Source: Colocasia esculenta (taxonomy: Eukaryota; Streptophyta; Magnoliopsida; Alismatales; Araceae). From it: a DNA stretch of 64,000 nucleotides. The position numbers were made by a program, and so were the translations under genes. The notes below the pieces were generated by a model. That model worked only from the letters and a program-made list of their open reading frames with translations, had not been told where the DNA came from and did no database searches. The stretch spans positions 102,590,948 through 102,654,947 of the forward strand of contig CM024755.1 of the NCBI GenBank assembly GCA_014218235.1. Reading direction: 5' to 3'. Positions 55,788 to 64,000 of this stretch are shown piece by piece. Position 1 is the stretch's first letter, and each line of letters begins with the position of its first letter.

Positions 55788-57970
55788 ACAGAGTTGGGAC
55801 CATCAGAATGATTTAACATAGACAGCAAATCCTTTCTCACCCAAATTTGATTTGTTTTAGATTTTTGTTTTGTTACTTTGGTGTTTTCAGCATTTTTCTG
55901 TTTGTTCTTTCTTTTAGGAATGAAAGCACCAAGATCTTTGTTTTTGGTAGGAGGGGAGTTTTTCATTTGAAAATTTGAGTTCATAGAAGGAGGTGGAATC
56001 CATGGATTGTGTTGGTACATCCAGAAATTTGGATAAGGGTATTGAGGATAATGCCAACAGGGATTTTCATACCATTGGTTCCAAGGATTAATCCAATTTT
56101 CTTGAGGAGCTGTCTTGGAGGTCCAAGGTTTTTCATGGATCATTTCTTTTCCCTTTTTCTTATTTCTCAGATTTTTATTTGAATTTTTAGTTGAGTTTAT
56201 TATGGTTTTTGGTGTTGAACAGGTCGACCTGTCAGGGGACTGTGTCGACCTGACAGTCTTCTTTTGTTTTTGAATTTTTGATTTGTTTTGAGTTTTGTTT
56301 GGGTTTTTGTTTGGGGTTTTGTTTGCTGTCTGTTGGATTTCAGTGTTTTCCAGATTGGGACCTTTAACAAAGTTGATTAATGGTGCTTTTCCCTTTTTCT
56401 CACCAGATTTATCTTTTGTTGATTTCTTTTTGTTGAATCCCAATCCATGAGATGTGGTTGTCTTGTTGGATCCTAGCAATGCCTCTAGGTTATCTTGGCC
56501 TTTTGTGAAGGTTTGGATAACCTCCTCCTTTTCCTTTAGCTGGTTTTTAAGAATTTCAATTTCTTCGATTTTCTGTTGTTTTTCTTGTTTTTCAATTTCC
56601 AGCTTTTCATTTAAATTTCTGAAGTCTTGGGAGGCCTTCTGAGAAGCAAGCTTTAATTCATCAATTTGGTTCAGTAAATTTTCTTTTTCTTCAACCAATT
56701 CTGTTACTTCAGATTCCAGTTCACAGATTCTATTGTTTGAAGATTGGTTATGGTAAAGATTTTCAATTTTCTTTTTGATGTGTTTGTTTTCTTTTCTCAT
56801 TTCAGAGTATCTTTCTACCAATTCAGCATACACATCCTGCCAATCTTCAACACTATAATCTTCAAAGGAAGTATTTACCTTTCCATCTGTGCTGTTGGCC
56901 ATGAAGCAAACTTCCTCACTCTCTGAGCTTGAGGACTTCTTCTCTTCTTCTTCCTCACTTGTGTCTTCATCAGACCAAGTGGCTACCATGGCCTTGGGCT
57001 TCTTGTATTTCTGGAATCTTTTGTGCTTTTCCTTTTTGTTCTCAGGACACTCTCCCTTCATGTGTCCTGGCTTGTTGCACCTGTAACAGATAACATTCTC
57101 ATCAGGTTTATGATTCTTATTGAAATTGGAAGAGGAAATATTCTTCTTACCTGGGGAAAATTTCTTTTTCCCAGTCATTTTCCCTTTCCTATATTTCAAG
57201 AATTTCCTGAATTGTCTGGTCATGAGGGCAATCTCATCCTCATTTGACTCAGACTCTTCAGAACTTGTTTTATCCTGATTTTTATCTTTGTTGCTTGAAG
57301 AGGCTTTGAGTGCCATAGGCTTGGTCTTAATGATAAGATCTTCATTTCTTCTTAAGTTTATTTCATACGTCATTAAAGATCCAATCAATTCATCCAAAGA
57401 CATTTTGGATAAATCTTTTGAATCTTCAATAACAGTGGCCTTGGTATGCCAAATTGAAGAAAGTGAACGCAAAATTTTTCTTACCAAATCTGCATCAGTA
57501 TACTCCTTACCCAAAGCCTTGAGTCCATTGACAATCACCATAAATCTGGCAAACATTTCAGAAATAGATTCATTAGATTTCATCATGAAAAGTTCATATT
57601 CTGAAACTAATATATTTGCCTTGGTCTCCTTGACCTGAGATGTTCCCTCATAGAGTAGTTCGAGTTTATCCCACATCTCTTTGGCAGATTTACACATAGA
57701 GATTCTCGAATACTCCTTGGGATGGACAGCACATTGAATCATATTCATGGCACTGTAATTCAATGTAGCTCTCCTAATTTGCTCCCTCGTCCAGGTTTCT
57801 TCCTCACCCTGGTTTTCATAGGGACCAGCCTCAACTACTTTCCAGATCTCATAGTTCTGGGCCCTTAAGAATACTTGCATTCTGTTCTTCCAATAAGAAT
57901 AGTCCAAACCATTAAAGAATGGTGGCCTATTTATGGAATGGCCCTCAGCTATAAAACCCTTTGAGTCCAT
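55760..57970 (-). CDS. gag: Sirevirus Gag (736 aa)
   Basis: I chose the ATG at 57970 (MDSKGFIAEGHSINRPPFFNG) because the reading upstream begins without ATG and is low-complexity. Residues 1-230 are copia-type Gag (FNGLDYSYWKNRMQVFLRAQ, AVHPKEYSRISMCKSAKEMWD, VRKILRSLSSIWHTK). A CCHC knuckle follows (CYRCNKPGHMKGEC), then a Glu/Ser-rich segment, a long predicted coiled coil (about 400-510) and an aromatic, Pro-rich tail (WHYPQYPYPNFWMYQHNPW). The last residues (GPNSVWVPKSS) are typical of the Gag/protease junction. The frame then stops at 55760 while protease reads in another frame; the change maps to a CT-rich stretch near 55768-55776. Confidence 0.93.
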   Translation of the reverse strand: MDSKGFIAEGHSINRPPFFNGLDYSYWKNRMQVFLRAQNYEIWKVVEAGPYENQGEEETWTREQIRRATLNYSAMNMIQCAVHPKEYSRISMCKSAKEMWDKLELLYEGTSQVKETKANILVSEYELFMMKSNESISEMFARFMVIVNGLKALGKEYTDADLVRKILRSLSSIWHTKATVIEDSKDLSKMSLDELIGSLMTYEINLRRNEDLIIKTKPMALKASSSNKDKNQDKTSSEESESNEDEIALMTRQFRKFLKYRKGKMTGKKKFSPGKKNISSSNFNKNHKPDENVICYRCNKPGHMKGECPENKKEKHKRFQKYKKPKAMVATWSDEDTSEEEEEKKSSSSESEEVCFMANSTDGKVNTSFEDYSVEDWQDVYAELVERYSEMRKENKHIKKKIENLYHNQSSNNRICELESEVTELVEEKENLLNQIDELKLASQKASQDFRNLNEKLEIEKQEKQQKIEEIEILKNQLKEKEEVIQTFTKGQDNLEALLGSNKTTTSHGLGFNKKKSTKDKSGEKKGKAPLINFVKGPNLENTEIQQTANKTPNKNPNKTQNKSKIQKQKKTVRSTQSPDRSTCSTPKTIINSTKNSNKNLRNKKKGKEMIHEKPWTSKTAPQENWINPWNQWYENPCWHYPQYPYPNFWMYQHNPWIPPPSMNSNFQMKNSPPTKNKDLGAFIPKRKNKQKNAENTKVTKQKSKTNQIWVRKDLLSMLNHSDGPNSVWVPKSSLH

Positions 57971-58099
57971 GACACTTAAGTAAATGCAAGGAGAAGTAGT
58001 TGAGCAAGCAGGCAAACAAACAACCAGATAGACAGACAAACAAACACTCAATACTCAGAAACAAAAGCTGCTCAGTTCAAATCAGATCGATATAAACCC

Positions 58100-58111
58100 G
58101 CTCTGATACCA
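58100..58111 (-). other. Primer-binding site of the young Sirevirus
   Basis: The minus strand reads TGGTATCAGAGC, two bases from the LTR end. Confidence 0.95.
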
Positions 58112-58113
58112 AT

Positions 58114-59860
58114 TGAAGGATCGAAATAAATGTGTGGAAAAGATCTAGAAGGGGGGGGATGAATAGATCTTAGCCACTTTTGCGGAAGCTTAAATAATTT
58201 TAAAACTATTTAGAATCAGAGGCAATAATATCAGTGAAAAGCTGCTGATCTGATTAGATTGGAGTGAGTTGAAAAACTTAGATGAGAATCAAGTTGATTA
58301 AGTGAATTAGAAACGAGTCCTATGCAAGCATCTAGCGGATGAACCAGTCAAACCACAGAACACAAATGCACAAGGATTTTTAGGTGGTTCGGAAATCACC
58401 CATGTGATTCCTACATCCACCCCTCACAACCCGTGAGGATTCACTAACACAACTGGGTAACACACCCACTGGAGCCTGACAACTCCAACACTGAAGAGCT
58501 TACAACTCACACCACTTCTAGAGCAAGACTACTCTAGAACAACTGAGCAAGACTGCTCAACACACACTTGAGTTTGACAACTCAACACTGAGCGCACCGG
58601 CTCACAACAATCTGAGCACAAGGCTCACACATAGACTTGCTAGACACCAACTTAAGACAAGATCTCCTAGCAACAGATCTAGTCGAAATTTGAGAACACT
58701 AATGAGAATTATGCAGAAGCACTTGCATAATCTCAAGAGATATCTCAGAAGAACAAAGTAAAGTAAAAAGGTATTGAATGACTTCGTTCTTCAAGTGTAC
58801 TCCCTTGTAGAAGCTTGAATTGGGAAGAAGCTTGTAAACATGAAGTCCAAGACGATGCTCTGCAATCTGGGAGGTTGGACCTTCCTTGAATTCTTCTCCA
58901 ACGATGGCTTCTACCTGATCTACTTCCTTGAGATGCTTCAGAGGCTTCTTTAAAGATCAAACCACAATTCTCACACCTTGAATTGGTGAGAAGAGGTGTT
59001 CAGGAGACTCCAGGAAGCAGAGGAGGGAGACACGAACTCTTATGGCCGCCAGGAATTTTTCAGGAGGCTCTAAGAGGTTAGTTGGGTCTCTCTCTTCGAA
59101 GGGAGGCCAAAAGGAGCCTTTTATACCCTTAGGATTCCAAAGATACCCTTTTGGGGTACAAGGGCACGCTTCCCTAGGAAGATTCTGATCGCCCTAGAAG
59201 GACACGTGGCAGCCATCAGCTCTTAGGATGAAAAGTTTCCGTAGTGTGTCGACCTGCCCTGGTGGTTGTGTCGACACACTGTTCCAAAGATAGAAGAATC
59301 TGTTCTGGGAGAAAGGTCCCGTGTCGACCTGCTCTTGAGTGTGTCGACCTGCTGTCCCAATTCCTCAAACTGGCTGTTCTGGGAACTGGGTCTAGTGTCG
59401 ACCTGCCCTGGGAGTGTGTCGACCTGCTGTCCCAATTCCTCAAACTGGCTGTTCTGGGAACTGGGTCTAGTGTCGACCTGCCCTGGGAGTGTGTCGACCT
59501 GGGTACCCTTGATCTCTGGAAAACTGCCACTCGTGTCGACACACTCTTGACATGTGTCGACACACTCTTGACATTTTTGCACAATTTCTCTTTGAGTCTG
59601 TGTTGATGTGTCGACACCATTGATGGGTGTGTCGACACATCTTTTGCATAAAAAGTTTGTACCTGAAAAATAAACACATATATCATTAGTTAAATGATTT
59701 ATCATTACCACAAATGATAAATGTGGTTTGAAAAATGCTTTTTGAGCATGACTTTCAGGTATGATGCTTTTGACATGTTCCAATTAAATTGCTTTAAGAA
59801 CACTTCTTGTCATCATCAAAATAGGAGGGAAATGATATGAATTAGACATTCAACCCAACA
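58114..59860 (-). repeat. 5' LTR of the young Sirevirus (1,747 bp)
   Basis: Same sequence as the 3' LTR apart from one G in a homopolymer. The promoter is expected here: TATAAAAG at 59118-59125, with the GTCGAC cluster upstream (59248-59636) and the 75-bp duplication. Confidence 0.95.
59118..59125 (-). promoter_or_regulatory. TATA box of the Sirevirus 5' LTR
   Basis: The minus strand reads gggTATAAAAGG, a near-ideal plant TATA box, downstream of the dyad cluster in element sense. Confidence 0.75.
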
Positions 59861-59865
59861 GAAAA

Positions 59866-62800
59866 TACCCAGAAATTCGTGTATGTAATTATGCAATGAT
59901 TAGGGAGGGCAAATTCGGGTTAAAATTAGTGGTAATGGCCATGCATGGCAACCCAAATCGTGGCCAACCCTGTAGAACACCTTCCCATGGTGTAGCTACC
60001 TCCTTTGGGTGAGAAAATCCCAGATTTTGGAAGGTAGAAAGTAGAATTCGCAGCCCCTTTCCTAGTCCCATTAGGACATGTAAATACACCCTAAATCTAT
60101 AAGAACTCATCACTAAACTCTTGGGGAAGATTTGGCAACAAGTTGGGGTCGTTTGGAGGCGGGCTAGGGCTTCAAAGGAGGAGGAGAAAAGCTGGGAACC
60201 GGAGCATCATCCCCCCTCATCCTCTGCTGCGTCCAGAACATCGACTGGTCTTAGATCTTCATAAGGGTAGGTGTTCTCGGGCCAAGATTAAAGACAACCT
60301 ATACCATCTTATAGAGCTTCGAGTCTATGTTCATTTTCACTTGATTTGCCCAATTTTCATGGAGTATACATGGAGTATTAGTCGTTTTCCCAAAGTCGTG
60401 CACAGTTAGGGCTTTTTCCGTTCTTCTTATTATGCATGCGATTTGATACCTAATTAGACTAAACTCCCTTCATGAAAGTTATTCTACTCGTAGTCCTGAT
60501 CATCTTTCATGTTTAACATTTTGTCTAAATGTCACTAGTTAGAGGGTTACAAGTGTGGTAAGTAAATCACTGCATGTTATGTGTTTTCGGGTTACACATG
60601 ACCTTTATGTTCTTCATATATTTCTGGAGATTCGGGACTGAATTTGATCAAACCCCCAACATCAAAGTTCTTATACTAGTTGTTCTCGTCATGTTTTGTG
60701 TTGAATATTTTGTCTAAATGTCATTGGTTAGAGAGTTATAAGTGTGGTAAGAGGGTTTCTGCATGAAGCTACGTCTGCAGATTTCACTTGAATTCCACGT
60801 TTGAGTTTGACCGGATCCAAGCCTAGCAAACTCTCATTATTTTTCTAATTCCAATTTACTTGAAGCACCTTGGCATGTATAGATTAGTTTAAAACTAGTT
60901 TTGCTATTTTCCATGCACTGTACAATTTGTTCTCTATTTTGAAGCACCATGTGTCAATATAAGGCAGTTCTGAACCGTAATCCAAGACAGATCAGAAATC
61001 TGCCAGGCTCAGGCGCAGACCCTGTGAACGTGACGGCCCGATAGGCCGCGTTCTCAAGGTCCATCGCGACAGAGTGTTCTGTCATGATCTGATTGCGACA
61101 GTCCTATCGTCGCGATCTTCTGACCAGACAGTCGCGACCCTCATTGGGGTCCGTCGCGACCTGACCCCGGGTCTGATAGCCCTGTCGCCTTTGTCATATG
61201 TACCCATCGCGATTTGCCTGCCTGATCTGACAAGCCTGTCTCGATCCTTACAAGGCCCTATCGCGTTCTGATCTGACCCGTCGCTACCTTTACAAGTGAC
61301 CGTCGCGATCTCATGATTTTTACATAAAATCACGTGTTTTCTTGCAAATCTTACTGTATATACCCGAGGTCTGTTTAACATGATATTCAGTGTGTGAATT
61401 GCATGTCTTGGATCTGATCATTATATGATGTCTACTAGCATGTGCATGATGTTATATAGTATGCATGGACCTAAAAGCAATCAACCCATTGAAAAATGGT
61501 AATGATATGAATATGATCCAAATGTGTAATTATGATTGACCTTACGTTCATTGGATTATCTTGTGATCTTACTTATTGTCAATTGATACGATAAGAATAT
61601 GATATGAATGTGGGGATGAATACAAATTAGTATGAACTGTTAGTGGAGTTTATATCATGATTTACATATGAGTTACAATAGTTATATGCTTTCCGATGTT
61701 CCATTAATTATTTGTCAATTGCATACATGTTAGGAATGATTTGTGACTCGTCACTTACACATTTGCACGATTAGGCACACCCCTCTTGGGGAATTGAGAG
61801 CTCTCTGCCGGTCATTCCGAATCGGCAAGACTAGCGATCTTTTCCTTAAGACCCCTGTAAGTCTCCGCTCTCTATGGATTCCCACATAGAGGCCGAGCTG
61901 GTTGTACCACGAAGTACCCTGGAGATAGAGAGCACATGTTCCGCGTGTAATCCGTCATTTGTCATCCTCATGTCAAGACATTAACGAATTATGAAACATA
62001 GGAGACGTCGTTATACTGTCCGTTTGTTCTCTTTAGTTTTTGTCATACCTGGACTCTATGAATGATCATGTCTTTCTTACTATGAGCTTGTCATTGAAAC
62101 TCCATGGCCATAATATGAATATGTTTGTTCGGCACAATATGGGACTTCGGTCCATTTGACCAATGCCTGTGCAATAGGGGCCCTGTCTGGTCATTGGGAA
62201 GAGTGCCCCAACGTACTTATTAACCGCGGGAGTATGGACTTGTGGTGCTTGGCATGGCACTGATACGATATGCAAGATTTGTGAGAATGTGCCTTTGTTT
62301 GATATGATAAGTTTGATTTGATATGATGTGATAAGATTTGATAAGATACGTCTGACCATGTGAATATATGATATCTGTACGAATATGGCCAATCTCTTTT
62401 GATATGATTCTACTCTTAAAATATCTGTCCATTACATATGCAATGCGATATTTGATTTGATATGTCATCCGTTCTATTCCTCTATTCAACTTGTTAGAAA
62501 AGCATGCATTGTCATCATATTCATGTGCATATCTGCCTACTTAAAATGTTAATCATGTATATTAGTGCCCGCACAATATTGAGATGTAAATCCTACTGAG
62601 CTAGTTCACTCACCCTATCATCCTGCCCTTTTCAAGTAGTGATGAGGAACCAGAGGAGTCGGATGGGGTAGGGCAAGAGTGATGAGCACCCGACGTTGAG
62701 AAGATGAAGTATTAGGAATAGGTATTTGAATAGTCTATGTATTAGCGACGCATTTTCATTTGAATAATGAACCATTTTGGTTGGTTCTTCTTATGTAAGG

Positions 62801-62971
62801 TTGTAACTAGTTGAATGGAATGAAATAAAGTATACTTTTGGTGATCATATCATAGCCCCAAATGTGTTATTATATTCAATTGTGACTCTGCGCTATTCAA
62901 CTGTGATACGCCTATTTGTATCGTTCACGTCTCTCGGTATTTATTCCGCTGCTAAATATCTGGGCGTGACA
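59866..62971 (+). repeat. 3' LTR of G39, second part (full-length version)
   Basis: Continues the LTR after the Sirevirus to ...TGGGCGTGACA. It includes the CpG block (about 61015-61320), the hairpin box (61851-61908) and a gatatgat/gataag short-period repeat (about 62270-62480). The interval 61632-62659 is absent from the 5' LTR. No gene is seen in these 3.1 kb. Confidence 0.92.
61851..61908 (+). other. Conserved LTR box with potential hairpin (G39 copy)
   Basis: Flanks CTGTAAGTCTCC and GAGCTGGTTGTACC. CTCTATG (61870-61876) pairs perfectly with CATAGAG (61885-61891) around gattccca, the same loop as in the solo LTR. Confidence 0.65.
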
Positions 62972-62976
62972 GACTG

Positions 62977-63520
62977 GCTATACTAGACTTGGAACATCCA
63001 GACCTATAAATCCAGTATCAAAGAATGGAGTACTCAAACAAGACATCTTTGGTGTCTCAAGTCTAAGGACCAGTTACACAACTGAGACTACGGAATCGCT
63101 AGCTGACAATTAGGTATCATTAACCATATAGCATTCTGAGAACGGATCATTTAGTGAACTCATTCTCCAATAAGCACCTGCACCATATCCCTAGTGTCTC
63201 CACACAAGCAGCTATGAGACTAGCTGCTTCCATCATATGGACAGGTATATGGCACACCGGTCTTTCCGGTCATCTCAATGTCCTTCTTGAGTAACCTATG
63301 ACTAGGAATATTTAGGATCTGTGTTTAAAGAGAATCAGCCTCATTATCATGATCTCATCATGATCCAATTCCCATTGCACAGACCCATGGACATCATAGT
63401 ATACAAACACATGGAATATACAGTGAGAAAATACCATTATAATATTACCAAAAGATATTGTACATAATTACAAGTGCCATCACTCACGTGAATTGCCTTG
63501 TAGGGCACCTATAACTAGCA
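62977..63520 (-). repeat. 5' LTR of C30, remaining part
   Basis: Continues the copia LTR after the gypsy insertion, ending ATAACTAGCA. It closely matches 31950-32491. Confidence 0.92.
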
Positions 63521-64000
63521 ATAGCTTACAAGGAAGGGAGTGAAATTTGTATGGTTAGAAGAATGTGAGCAGAGTTTCAGAGAATTGAGGAGTAGATTGA
63601 CTTCTGCACCTATGCTAGTTCTACCAAGTGGGGCAGATGGCTTCACGATCTATACTGATGCTTCTCATATTGGGCTCGGCTGTGTACTTATGCAGGATGG
63701 GAAAGTGGTTGCCTATACTTATCGTCAACTAAAGGAGCATGAGCGTAACTGCCCCACCCACGATCTAGAGTTGGCAGCGGTAGTGCATGCTTTGAATATT
63801 TGGCGACATTATCTGTATGGTGTCAAGTTTGAGGTATTCACTAATCACCAAAGTCTTAAGTACTTATTCTCATAGAAGGAGCTAAATCTGAGGCAGAGGA
63901 GATGGATTGAGTTCTTAAAAGATTATGATTTTGAGTTGCATTATCACCCAGGCAAGGCTAATGTGGTAGCCGACGCGCGTAGTAGTAAGAGGACATCAAT
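63521..64000 (+). pseudogene. G26 RNase H (continues beyond the window)
   Basis: Resumes the G26 pol after the copia insertion: KGVKFVWLEECEQSF, then RNase H (FTIYTDASHIGLGCVLMQDG, NCPTHDLELAAVVHALNIW, TNHQSLKYLFS). TAG at 63873-63875 replaces an expected Gln codon. The frame then continues (KELNLRQRRWIEFLKDYDF, HPGKANVVADARS) to the edge. Confidence 0.9.

Larger units (their letters stand above)
46568..59860 (-). mobile_element. Young, structurally complete Sirevirus (Ty1/copia) with env-like gene
   Basis: 13.3 kb on the minus strand: 5' LTR 58114-59860, PBS 58100-58111, gag, pol, a 1.95-kb spacer, env-like gene, PPT 48317-48330, 3' LTR 46568-48313. The TSD gaaaa is perfect. The LTRs appear identical except for one extra G in a homopolymer (8 versus 7 Gs near 58151 and 46605). 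That indicates a very recent insertion and fits its place as the innermost element. The one visible coding defect is a frame change between gag and pol near 55770. Confidence 0.95.
39130..62971 (+). mobile_element. G39: forward Tekay-like Ty3/gypsy (chromovirus-type) element, 3' LTR split by a Sirevirus
   Basis: The 5' LTR is 39130-41562, PBS 41565-41576, gag-pol 41746 to about 46100, PPT 46155-46167, and the 3' LTR 46168-46567 plus 59866-62971. A perfect TSD (gactg) lies at 39125-39129 and 62972-62976. Domain order Gag, protease, RT, RNase H, integrase is that of Ty3/gypsy. The two-knuckle Gag and a chromodomain-like remnant after the integrase suggest a chromovirus; Tekay/Del affinity is inferred. 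Removing the Sirevirus leaves about 10.5 kb. Confidence 0.92.
30423..63520 (-). mobile_element. C30: reverse-strand Ty1/copia element, 5' LTR split by a gypsy insertion
   Basis: The 3' LTR is 30423-32491, the interior 32492-37645, and the 5' LTR 37646-39129 plus 62977-63520. Each LTR reads on the plus strand from TGTTGGAAATCG to ATAACTAGCA. The PBS (37633-37644) and PPT (32493-32502) are in place. The sequence outside both ends is G26 RT (…TKL and KGVKF…), which proves insertion into G26. The flanking 5-mers are caagc and atagc, matching at three of five bases, so the TSD is weak. Both LTRs are about 2.0-2.1 kb and differ by a few per cent by eye. Confidence 0.9.
24041..64000 (+). mobile_element. 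G26: forward Ty3/gypsy element, heavily interrupted, leaving the window at the right
   Basis: The parts are a 5' LTR (start approximate) to 26006, PBS 26009-26020, gag-protease 26159-28002, RT 29881-30422 and RNase H from 63521 to the window end. It is interrupted by an LTR-like insert (28003-29880) and by the copia element 30423-63520. The element is degenerate: frameshifts, stops, a lost zinc-knuckle Cys and a lost protease Asp. The 3' end and TSD are outside the window. Confidence 0.8.

Noticed and set aside
1..64000. Host protein-coding genes, tRNA or rRNA genes
   Set aside because: Every domain I recognise belongs to a retrotransposon. The remaining long stretches fall inside LTRs, leaders or spacers, and no exon-like pattern or tRNA fold was noticed.

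Overview
The window is plant nuclear DNA made almost entirely of nested LTR retrotransposons. Evidence: several Ty1/copia and Ty3/gypsy polyproteins, primer-binding sites (PBS) matching initiator-tRNA-Met (TGGTATCAGAGC) next to LTR ends, polypurine tracts (PPT), 5-bp target-site duplications (TSD), and a Sirevirus-type copia element with an env-like gene. No host gene, rRNA, tRNA or CRISPR array was recognised. The organism is most likely a flowering plant with a large, repeat-rich genome; the species cannot be named from the sequence.

Layer 0 is an old forward Sirevirus. Its pol is at 1-423 and 18347-19156, a decayed env-like region at 19375-23235, and its 3' LTR starts at 23352. Its RT is split by a 2.9-kb solo LTR of a Tekay-like gypsy element (424-18341, TSD tcaac). 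That solo LTR is itself split by a 15-kb tandem array (2376-17354, minus strand) of LTR-gag-LTR-gag-LTR, with LTRs of about 4.14 kb and gag-only interiors of 1.28 kb. This is a non-autonomous 'TR-GAG' type element in an unusual tandem form.

A second pile starts at about 24.04 kb. Here a forward gypsy element (G26) appears to have landed in the Sirevirus 3' LTR; it runs off the right edge. Its RT carries a 1.9-kb LTR-like insert (28003-29880) and is then split by a reverse-strand copia element (C30, 30423-63520). The copia 5' LTR is split by a forward Tekay-like gypsy element (G39, 39130-62971, TSD gactg). The G39 3' LTR is split by a young, structurally complete reverse-strand Sirevirus (46568-59860, TSD gaaaa) with LTRs that look identical except for one G in a homopolymer. 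The second LTR copy of each host element preserves the empty insertion site, so most of the nest can be checked inside the window.

Apart from the young Sirevirus, all coding regions are broken by frameshifts and by stops that mostly look like C-to-T or G-to-A changes. The most interesting signals lie in the LTRs. Each family carries, just upstream of a TATA-like box, its own array of a short dyad: TGTCGACA, ATCGAT, TTGACGTCAA, GTCATgATGAC or TCGCGA. The gypsy LTRs also share a conserved box that can form a hairpin, and a degenerate short-period repeat at a similar distance from the LTR end.
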